A stretch of 29,180 nt of DNA from a virus: the IMG/VR virus record IMGVR_UViG_3300040944_000004, positions 1 through 29,180 of that record; one strand, given 5' to 3'. The first letter of the stretch is position 1, and each line of letters begins with the position of its first letter. The notes under the pieces were generated by a model. The model searched no databases. It was not told where the DNA came from and saw nothing but the letters and a program-made list of their open reading frames with translations. Below, one piece after another: positions 14,679 to 20,884 of the stretch. The translations under genes were made by a program, and so were the position numbers.

Positions 14679-14906
14679 ATTTGTTGTTTCGCTCTTTTCG
14701 TCGGGCCGCTGTGGTTCATCCGGGTTGGCGCCAGCAACGGGTGACATAGCGCGCGAATGTCCAAGGGAACCCGATACCGCGGACCGCCAAACCCGCACGG
14801 TGATGAGTCGCTACGGGAACGCCGATCAAGCAAGCAGCGGGGAGTGTTATCTAGGCGTGACGCTCGGGAGAGACCGGGAAAAACCAAAACAAGAGGGATT
14901 GTCAGG
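14679..14906 (+). other. Leader between tail tube terminator and tail chaperone gene
   Basis: About 230 bases between the terminator hairpin and the chaperone start. I see no convincing -35/-10 pair. An in-frame upstream ATG at 14757 would add 50 Arg-rich residues to the chaperone, which look untranslated. AGAGGG at 14892-14897 is the likely ribosome site for the ATG at 14907. Confidence 0.45.
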
Positions 14907-15545
14907 ATGCTCTACGGAGAATTGCCGGTAGTTACGATTGACGGACAGGAATTGAGGGGCGTGACGGTGCGCGTCGCGAACCCTCCCAAGACGGCCGTGC
15001 TTGGGTTGCCGACGAATCAGCAGATGATGGAGCGACTGGATCAACAGAAATCGATCCGGAGGACGATTGGACGAAGGAAGTCACAGACGGAATTCGTGCC
15101 AAACCTGAAGGCCGACCTGGACCTGTTCGGGAAGATCCGGCAGGATAAGGGCGCGGATTTCGACGAATACGAAGCCAGTAACGCCATCGGCAAGCTGAGT
15201 TATTGCGAGGTGACGGATTGCCAGCGCGTCGGCGACGAATACCGGGTGACGATCAAGACGCCATTCGGCGAGACGGCGCACACGCTGCGGATTCCGACTC
15301 AGCGGGATATTACGCTGTACCGGCGGACGGTGGTTTCGGCGACGGACCTGCCTCACGGACAGGAAGAGCTGCGGTACCGGATTGAGCCGGCGGTGACGCT
15401 GTACGATGCGGTGTCGGCGAAGATCGAGGGATACGCGGCTTCGTTCAAGCCGGCGGACACGCCTCCGCATCACAAGTCGGCGGCGGTGGTCGAGTTGATT
15501 TCGGCTATCGATGATCTGGACCCGGATCTGGACCCAAACTCTTAG
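14907..15545 (+). CDS. Tail assembly chaperone, lambda G-like (zero frame)
   Basis: A 212-residue zero-frame product beginning MLYGELPVVTIDGQELRGVTVR and ending DPDLDPNS at the TAG at 15543-15545. By position (after the tail tube, before the tape measure) it is the G-type chaperone that coats the tape measure during tail assembly. It is mixed alpha/beta with a charged middle (KSIRRTIGRRKSQTEF) and an acidic C-terminal run. Its last codons sit on a CCCAAAC slippery heptamer, so a fraction of ribosomes should continue into the -1 frame to make a G-T fusion. The start at 14907 is preferred over 14757 because of the AGAGGG ribosome site and the poor coding look of the extra residues. Confidence 0.75.
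   Translation: MLYGELPVVTIDGQELRGVTVRVANPPKTAVLGLPTNQQMMERLDQQKSIRRTIGRRKSQTEFVPNLKADLDLFGKIRQDKGADFDEYEASNAIGKLSYCEVTDCQRVGDEYRVTIKTPFGETAHTLRIPTQRDITLYRRTVVSATDLPHGQEELRYRIEPAVTLYDAVSAKIEGYAASFKPADTPPHHKSAAVVELISAIDDLDPDLDPNS
15533..15539 (+). promoter_or_regulatory. Slippery heptamer CCCAAAC for -1 frameshift
   Basis: Zero-frame codons GAC CCA AAC TCT TAG contain C-CCA-AAC, a perfect X-XXY-YYZ heptamer two codons before the stop. After a -1 slip the reading continues CTC TTA GAG CCG GAA and stays open to 15991. The same gene order and the same device (GGGAAAG) make gpGT in lambda. Confidence 0.85.
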
Positions 15546-15991
15546 AGCCGGAAGAGTGGCCGAAGCCGGTCACTCTACGGCTGCTGATTTACAGGTCGGT
15601 GCGTGCGCACGAACTCTGCGAGGGCGGTGAAGAGGGGCCTGGTGGGTGCCCGAATGCCAACGACGTGACGTGCGGGAAGTGCGGCTTGCGGCGCGAAGTG
15701 GAAGACACGGGCGCGCCGGGCGACTGCCCGCAATGCGGCGGCCGGCAGTTCACAGTGAACCGGTGTGAGCGGTGTCCGGTGAACGAGCTGGAATACGTCC
15801 GCGCGCACTCCGGGGCGGGTAGACTATTCGAGCGGGTGCTGGAACTGGAGTTCGACTGCGATCACTTCGCGGTGCCGTGGGGGGACGTAACGGCAGAGGA
15901 AGTGAGGGGATTGCAGATACTTAAGGAAGAGCGCGCGCGGTACGAGCGGGAACTGCAAAAGCGGAACCAAATCCATGCCATTTCAGGCTAA
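15539..15991 (+). CDS. T extension of tail chaperone (-1 frameshift part), CxxC-rich
   Basis: The -1 frame part adds about 150 residues to the G protein, giving a G-T fusion of about 361 residues (14907 to 15539, then 15539 to 15991). It starts LLEPEEWPKPVTLRLLIYRSVRAHELC and is followed by three CxxC pairs: CGKC (15671-15682), CPQC (15725-15736) and CERC (15764-15775). This suggests one or two zinc ribbons. A charged helix (GLQILKEERARYERELQKRNQI) ends the protein. In lambda the T part binds the tail tube protein while G binds the tape measure. A GTG at 15599 could start an independent protein, but it has no good ribosome site. The end overlaps the next gene by 17 bases. Confidence 0.75.
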   Translation, partial: LLEPEEWPKPVTLRLLIYRSVRAHELCEGGEEGPGGCPNANDVTCGKCGLRREVEDTGAPGDCPQCGGRQFTVNRCERCPVNELEYVRAHSGAGRLFERVLELEFDCDHFAVPWGDVTAEEVRGLQILKEERARYERELQKRNQIHAISG

Positions 15992-16424
15992 GATCACGCG
16001 GGCGCGGTTCGTGCTGGGGCCGTTCAGCGCGGAACAGATGCAGACCATCGGCAACGTGATGCGCGACACGATTGCCGAGCGGATACAGAGCGGGATCAAC
16101 TGCAATGACGGCCAGGCGAAACCGCTCAAGCCGGGCCGGAACGGCAAGCGCGGATACCCGGACTATAAAATCGCGCGCGGGATACCGGGGATTCGTAACT
16201 GGATCTGGACCGGGCGCACAATGCGGTCGCTGAAGGTGAAAGCGGTGAGCGAAAACCGGGTGACGATTGGCTTCGTCGATCCGCAAGCGGACGCGATAGC
16301 ACACTACAATAATCGACGGGAAAAGCAGTTTGGGGTATCGCCGAAGGATCGCATGGCATTGGGGAAGATCGTGATGGCGGTGCTGAGGCAGGCGCGGATT
16401 GTGCGGGTCAAGAGGGCGGCATAA
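15975..16424 (+). CDS. Phage virion morphogenesis protein (tail completion-like)
   Basis: A 149-residue basic protein. The centre, 'DGQAKPLKPGRNGKRGYPDYK', then 'RNWIWTGRTMRSLKVKAVSENRVTIGFVD' and 'AIAHYNNRREKQFG', matches the pattern of the gpG/gpZ/HK97 gp10-like virion morphogenesis group: a 'G.PL.p.T' loop, 'W.TG.m..sl', a 'vtigf' strand, then 'A.yhn......fG'. These proteins help tail completion or head-tail joining. It overlaps the T extension by 17 bases and ends one base before the tape measure. Finding it after the chaperones rather than before the tail tube is a different order from lambda. Confidence 0.65.
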   Translation: MPFQAKITRARFVLGPFSAEQMQTIGNVMRDTIAERIQSGINCNDGQAKPLKPGRNGKRGYPDYKIARGIPGIRNWIWTGRTMRSLKVKAVSENRVTIGFVDPQADAIAHYNNRREKQFGVSPKDRMALGKIVMAVLRQARIVRVKRAA

Positions 16425-19400
16425 ATGGACACGGAATCGTTAGTACTGGAAGTCGATCCGCGCAGCGTGCTGGCGGCCATCAAGGAAGCTAACCGCGCGG
16501 TCGATAGCTGGGAAAAGGGAACCGTGGGCGCCGGGGAGAAGATGCAGGCGGCGCTGGAGCGGCAAGCCGAGCTGCTCATCAAGATGAACGATAAGTCCCG
16601 CACCTCGATGGAGCGGCTGACTAACGCGACGATCAAACAGAACGAGATGTACGGGAAGACTCCGGTACAGCGGGTGCTTGCTGAGCGCGACCTAATCATC
16701 AAGCGGCTGGCCGACGAACAGGGAATGATCGAGAAGGTTAACGCGAGCTACGCGAAGCGCATTGCGATCATGGAAGCCGAGCAGGCAGGACACTCGACAT
16801 TCGGCGAGAGTATCAAAAACTTCATTCAGAACCCGATTCAGGGCGCGCAATCGGCGGCGTCAGGGCTGCTAGAGAAGTTGGGGCCGGTGGGCGTGGGATT
16901 GGGAATCGGCGCGACGGCGCTGGTGGCGTTCGCGACGGCGGCATGGGAATCGGCGAAGGGTCTGGGCGAGCTGGGCGTGCGCACGGAAGACGCGAAGATC
17001 CGACTGGGGATGACAACCAGGGAAGTCGGGGAGTTTTCGTTCGCGGCGAAAGTGGCCGGGCAGGATGTGACTGTCTTCGAGCGGATGATGCGCGGCTTGA
17101 CGATGGCCGTGGAGGATGACACAGCGAAGGGCGAGAAGGCGCGCGGATGGTTGAAGGCCTTCGGGGTGGATATCGCGGCGATAAAGAACGGGACGGAATC
17201 TCCGGCGGAAGTATTCAAGCAAATCGCAGAGGGGTTGGACCGGCTATCGAAGTCGCCGGACCCGTTCGCCGAAAAGAAAGCGATGCTCGATCTGTTTAAG
17301 CGCGCCGGGATCGAAGCTATCCCGGTGATGGAGAAGCTGAACGAGAATCTGCGGACGGCGCATCAGAACGGGTTCGGGCTGAGTGACGAAGAGCTTACGC
17401 GGTTTTTGGAATACCAGAAATCAGTGACGATCATCGAAACGAAGTGGGATGCGATTGTCCGGCACTTGAAAGAGGGTGTGGTTGGCGCGGTTGCCGCGGC
17501 TGCCGATGTTCCGGGGATATTGCGATCCAGGGGCGGTCCGGCGGCGCTGTTCGGCGGCCTGGCGCGCTCGCTTTTCGGGTTACCGCAAGATTACGCCGGG
17601 ATGGCGAACGTGGGACGGGACCCGGAGACGGTGCGGCGGGATCACGATCCGTTCGGGCCGCATCCAATCGGAGTTCCGACTCCGCCGGCGGAGCCGGTGA
17701 AGGCTTCGGCCGAAGAAAACGAATGGGCCCGGCAATTACTGGTGCTTCAGAAGAAAGACACGGAAGATGGGATGCTTCCGCTCCAGCGGCTAGTAGTGGA
17801 GCGGGATAGGTTCCTAGCGCAAGGGAAGGCTGTCGGGGTGTCGATCAAGGACCTGGCGTTGGCGCAGCAAGCGTACAACGATCTGATCCGGGATGGCGTG
17901 AAGGGGCTGCTGGCACAGAACAAAAAACAGCTCGGCGCGGAGATCAATAAGGAAGATCACGCGCAACTCAAGGACCTGCCGAAGAAACTGGTGCTGACTG
18001 GCTTCGATCCCGAAGCGGGGAAGCGGGCCGCGGCGGCGGAAGAGGCGGACCGGCAGATTGAGAATATCAGCGTGCAGGCGCAGCGGGACGCGCTGAATCG
18101 GGAGGCGCGGCAGGCGCACGCGCTGGTAGGGGCGAGTGGGATGGGCGGGGAGGATGCGATCCGCGCGACGTATCAGATTCGGATCGACCTGGCGCAGCAA
18201 TTGGCGCTAGTGGAAGCGACGCGGATTGCGCAAGAGAACGACGGGGACAAAAGGCGGATCGATGCGGCGCACTTGATTGCAGATATTCAGAAAGAGATGG
18301 CCGAGGCCCAAGAAGAAGCGTTGCTGAAGCAACTAGAGCTGCAAAAGCAGCAGACGGAGACGCTAAAGCGCGACACGGAATCGCTATGGAGCACGCTACT
18401 GACGCATCCGGCGAAGTTTGGGAAGCAACTGAGCGACACGGTACACGCGGCGGTGATTAAGCCTGTAGCGGAGGGAATGGCGGGGGTGACGGCCACTGTG
18501 TTGAGGCCGATCATTTACGGCGCGGACGGTGGCGGCGGAATCGCGAGCGTGTTTAAGGGCGCATTTGGCGGCGGGAAGCAAGACCCGATCAAGCTGGCGA
18601 CGGACATGAACACGGCGGTGACGGCGCAGAATTCGACGGCGCTAGCGACACTGACGGCGGTACTGGCTGGCGCGATGGGGATGGCGGCGCCGGCGATGGC
18701 GACTCCGGCTGGAGTGGGTGGGGTCTCGGTTCCGGCGATATCGGCGCCGGCGGTGAGCGGGATCTCGCGGGTGTTTAGCGGCGGGCGCGCTTCCGGCGGG
18801 TCTGGCGGCGGGGCGAGTTGGATACCGCAGATATCCTTCGGCGGCGGCGGAGGGTCCTGGGGCTCCGGGACGGCGGTACTGGCTGGCGCGATGGGGATGG
18901 CGCCGCCGGCGATGGCGACTCCGGCTGGAGTGGGTGGGGTCTCGGTTCCGGCGATATCGGCGCCGGCGGTGAGCGGGATCTCGCGGGTGTTTAGCGGCGG
19001 GCGCGCTTCCGGCGGGTCTGGCGGCGGGGCGAGTTGGATACCGCAGATATCCTTCGGCGGCGGCGGAGGGTCCTGGGGCTCCGGGACGGCGAGCGGAGGG
19101 TATTCTCCGACGCCTTGGAGCGGCGGCGGGACTCCGCCTTTCGTGGACGCCGGGGGCGGATCTGGCTGGGATAGCAGTTCGTCGGGAGTTCCGGCGCTGA
19201 GTCGGGCGTCCGGCGGCGGCGGAGGCGGCGGGTTCAATCCGGCGTCGATCATACGGATGTTGGGCGGCGCCGGCGGTGGCGGATCGGCTCCGGGGAGCGA
19301 CGGAACGTGGGGCGTTTCGTTCGCGGGATCGACGATAGGCGGTGGCTCGACTAGTGATTTTGGTCCATCGGGCAAGTCCGGTAATCCGTTTTCCGCTCTC

Positions 19401-20234
19401 ACGCATAGTCCGGCTTTCAGTAAGGCGAACTGGGGTGTCGGAACCGACGCCGCGGGCGGGACTGACTTTGGTAGCGTGGCGACCAGTAAGGGTATGGGCT
19501 CGGTTTATTCGAGCATCGGCATGCCACTGATGACTGCCGGGCTGATGGGGAACAGCCGCGGGACAGGCAAGGGTATCGCGATGGGCGGTATCGGCGGGAT
19601 GTTTACTGGCGCCGGAATTGGGTCTATGTTTGGGCCGATGGGAACGCTGATCGGCGCGGGCGTGGGGTTGGTAGCCGGACTCGCGGTGGGAGGGATCGAA
19701 GACCTGCTCGGGATGCAATCGCCAGAGCAGAAAGCTAAGCAGCAGGTCAAGGCGATCTATAACATCTCGATCGATAACGGGATGGCGCAGCAGATCGCCA
19801 ACCTGGCGCAGTCGAAATACGGCGGGGATGTCGAGGTTGCGGTGCGAGACCCGGAAACGCGCAAGATGTTAATGCTGTATGCGCAAGGGACCGGGCAGAA
19901 GTTTCCGCTGTCGGCTTCGACTCCGGTGGCCGGGAATCTGGCGGAATCGGGCGGTAATCTGTATCAGCAAGCGAGCTACGTGAATGGGGTTGCGACCACG
20001 TTTACGTCGAGCTTGCCAGTGATGGGCGGACTGGGTGGCGGAAACAACTATCCGACGCCGGGCGGTCCGAATACGTCGAGTGGCGCGGGTCCGAGTATCG
20101 CACTGAATATCAACGGGCAGCCGATCACGTCGGACTTCGTGGCGGATGCTTCGATGGCGGCACAGAACGCGAGCTACGGGAGAGTGCAGCAGTCGGCGAC
20201 GATGCAGGTGCCGGGGCTGATGGTGGGGACGTAA
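16425..20234 (+). CDS. Tail tape measure protein
   Basis: A 1269-residue protein, the longest helical protein of the tail module and directly after the chaperones. Residues 1-130 and about 410-690 are rich in heptad-like charged helix (EEANRAVDSWEKG-type, EKMQAALERQAELLIKM, QIENISVQAQRDALNREARQ, EALLKQLELQKQQTETLKRD). Hydrophobic segments lie at about 150-180 (GVGLGIGATALVAFATAAW) and about 1045-1092 (GGIGGMFTGAGIGSMFGPMG, LIGAGVGLVAGLAVGG); tape measures insert such segments into the host inner membrane. Residues about 742-960 are a Gly/Ser/Ala-rich low-complexity region containing a 72-residue tandem duplication. It sets tail length and helps DNA entry. The Gly-rich insert is unusual for a helical ruler. 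Confidence 0.92.
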   Translation: MDTESLVLEVDPRSVLAAIKEANRAVDSWEKGTVGAGEKMQAALERQAELLIKMNDKSRTSMERLTNATIKQNEMYGKTPVQRVLAERDLIIKRLADEQGMIEKVNASYAKRIAIMEAEQAGHSTFGESIKNFIQNPIQGAQSAASGLLEKLGPVGVGLGIGATALVAFATAAWESAKGLGELGVRTEDAKIRLGMTTREVGEFSFAAKVAGQDVTVFERMMRGLTMAVEDDTAKGEKARGWLKAFGVDIAAIKNGTESPAEVFKQIAEGLDRLSKSPDPFAEKKAMLDLFKRAGIEAIPVMEKLNENLRTAHQNGFGLSDEELTRFLEYQKSVTIIETKWDAIVRHLKEGVVGAVAAAADVPGILRSRGGPAALFGGLARSLFGLPQDYAGMANVGRDPETVRRDHDPFGPHPIGVPTPPAEPVKASAEENEWARQLLVLQKKDTEDGMLPLQRLVVERDRFLAQGKAVGVSIKDLALAQQAYNDLIRDGVKGLLAQNKKQLGAEINKEDHAQLKDLPKKLVLTGFDPEAGKRAAAAEEADRQIENISVQAQRDALNREARQAHALVGASGMGGEDAIRATYQIRIDLAQQLALVEATRIAQENDGDKRRIDAAHLIADIQKEMAEAQEEALLKQLELQKQQTETLKRDTESLWSTLLTHPAKFGKQLSDTVHAAVIKPVAEGMAGVTATVLRPIIYGADGGGGIASVFKGAFGGGKQDPIKLATDMNTAVTAQNSTALATLTAVLAGAMGMAAPAMATPAGVGGVSVPAISAPAVSGISRVFSGGRASGGSGGGASWIPQISFGGGGGSWGSGTAVLAGAMGMAPPAMATPAGVGGVSVPAISAPAVSGISRVFSGGRASGGSGGGASWIPQISFGGGGGSWGSGTASGGYSPTPWSGGGTPPFVDAGGGSGWDSSSSGVPALSRASGGGGGGGFNPASIIRMLGGAGGGGSAPGSDGTWGVSFAGSTIGGGSTSDFGPSGKSGNPFSALTHSPAFSKANWGVGTDAAGGTDFGSVATSKGMGSVYSSIGMPLMTAGLMGNSRGTGKGIAMGGIGGMFTGAGIGSMFGPMGTLIGAGVGLVAGLAVGGIEDLLGMQSPEQKAKQQVKAIYNISIDNGMAQQIANLAQSKYGGDVEVAVRDPETRKMLMLYAQGTGQKFPLSASTPVAGNLAESGGNLYQQASYVNGVATTFTSSLPVMGGLGGGNNYPTPGGPNTSSGAGPSIALNINGQPITSDFVADASMAAQNASYGRVQQSATMQVPGLMVGT
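18653..19091 (+). repeat. 216-bp tandem duplication within tape measure gene
   Basis: The stretch 18653-18868 is repeated immediately at 18869-19084, with the first 7 bases repeated again to 19091. The period is 216 bp (72 codons), and the frame is kept. By eye the copies differ at one base (G at 18687, C at 18903), turning MAAPAM into MAPPAM. The duplicated peptide runs AVLAGAMGMA through GGGGSWGSGT and is Gly/Ser/Ala-rich. Confidence 0.95.
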
Positions 20235-20237
20235 GTC

Positions 20238-20657
20238 ATGCCGGGAAATCTGAGTTATGCGGCGCCCAGCGGGGTTTTACCGGCGGGGCTATGCGCGGCG
20301 TTCACGGAACTGCGGGAATATGCGCAACTCCAGGCGCTGTATCACGACGGTACGGTGCAGCGCGGGCAGCTCGCGCTGAGCTCGCGGCGGACGTTCAGGA
20401 TATCGCGAAGGCTGAGTAGCACAGCGCTGGCGACGCTGTACGCGTTCTGGTGTGGGCAAAACAACGGGTTGACTCCGTTCTTTTTTTACAACCCGTTCGA
20501 GCCGGCGGCGGGGCTGGCGGTGGGAAGTAACTACGACGCGACCGGGATAAGTACGCAAGGGCGGTACACGGTGGCGTTTCGGGGTGGGACTTGGACTCAA
20601 GCGACGGACATATGCCGGACAAACGTGCAAGGGTTGGAATTGGTGGAGGTGGCATAG
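20238..20657 (+). CDS. Minor tail protein (DUF2460/gpM-like)
   Basis: A 139-residue protein following the tape measure by 3 bases. Residues about 40-139 (QLALSSRRTFRISRRLSS, LATLYAFWCGQNNGLTPFFFYNP, GRYTVAFRGGTWTQATDICR, GLELVEVA) follow the minor tail protein pattern '..R.F.l.......a..L.aFW.....g..~F.yn......y.v.F.........~..v.L.evl'. Lambda gene M sits in the same place and helps tail-tip assembly. The same pattern recurs at the N-terminus of the large tail-tip protein downstream, so the two are likely paralogous domains. Confidence 0.65.
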   Translation: MPGNLSYAAPSGVLPAGLCAAFTELREYAQLQALYHDGTVQRGQLALSSRRTFRISRRLSSTALATLYAFWCGQNNGLTPFFFYNPFEPAAGLAVGSNYDATGISTQGRYTVAFRGGTWTQATDICRTNVQGLELVEVA

Positions 20658-20782
20658 CGCGGCACTGGGTACGGGAAGTCGCGGCGGCAATCGATTATCT
20701 GGAATCGCTGGGGTTCGTGATGGGGCGCGATTTCAGGGCTAGCGACGCGATAATGTGTGGCGCTCTTAGTGTGGGACGGTAA
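20612..20782 (+). CDS. Small hypothetical protein, possibly frameshifted
   Basis: A 56-residue frame from the ATG at 20612, overlapping the previous gene by 46 bases. It reads MPDKRARVGIGGGGIARHWVREVAAAIDYLESLGFVMGRDF, then a short tail ALSVGR. The helix REVAAAIDYLESLGFVMGRDF looks real, but the tail after about 20755 does not. The frame 0 continuation there (20757-20876) looks more coding. A single gene broken by a one-base change, or a programmed shift, would explain both. The function is unknown. Confidence 0.4.
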   Translation: MPDKRARVGIGGGGIARHWVREVAAAIDYLESLGFVMGRDFRASDAIMCGALSVGR

Positions 20783-20876
20783 GCGGTGGGTCACGTGGAC
20801 TGAGTGGCAAAACCGGCAACTGGATAGGATCTTCGGAAGATCATTAGGCGAGCGCACGCGGCGCGTCTTCAGGTAA
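20757..20876 (+). CDS. Short Trp-rich peptide (possible 3' part of frameshifted gene)
   Basis: A 39-residue frame from GTG 20757: VALLVWDGKRWVTWTEWQNR, then QLDRIFGRSLGERTRRVFR. Tryptophans and the 'LLVWDGKRWVTWTEW' strand pattern look like genuine protein. The GTG has no ribosome site, and a TAA at 20751 closes the frame upstream. It overlaps the preceding small frame by 26 bases. I read it as either an independent coupled peptide or the C-terminal half of the frame that starts at 20612. Confidence 0.4.
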   Translation: MALLVWDGKRWVTWTEWQNRQLDRIFGRSLGERTRRVFR

Positions 20877-20884
20877 CCCAAATA

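Noticed and set aside
14757-14906. Upstream extension of the tail chaperone from the ATG at 14757
   Set aside because: The extra 50 residues are Arg-rich and non-conserved in look; the AGAGGG ribosome site favours 14907.
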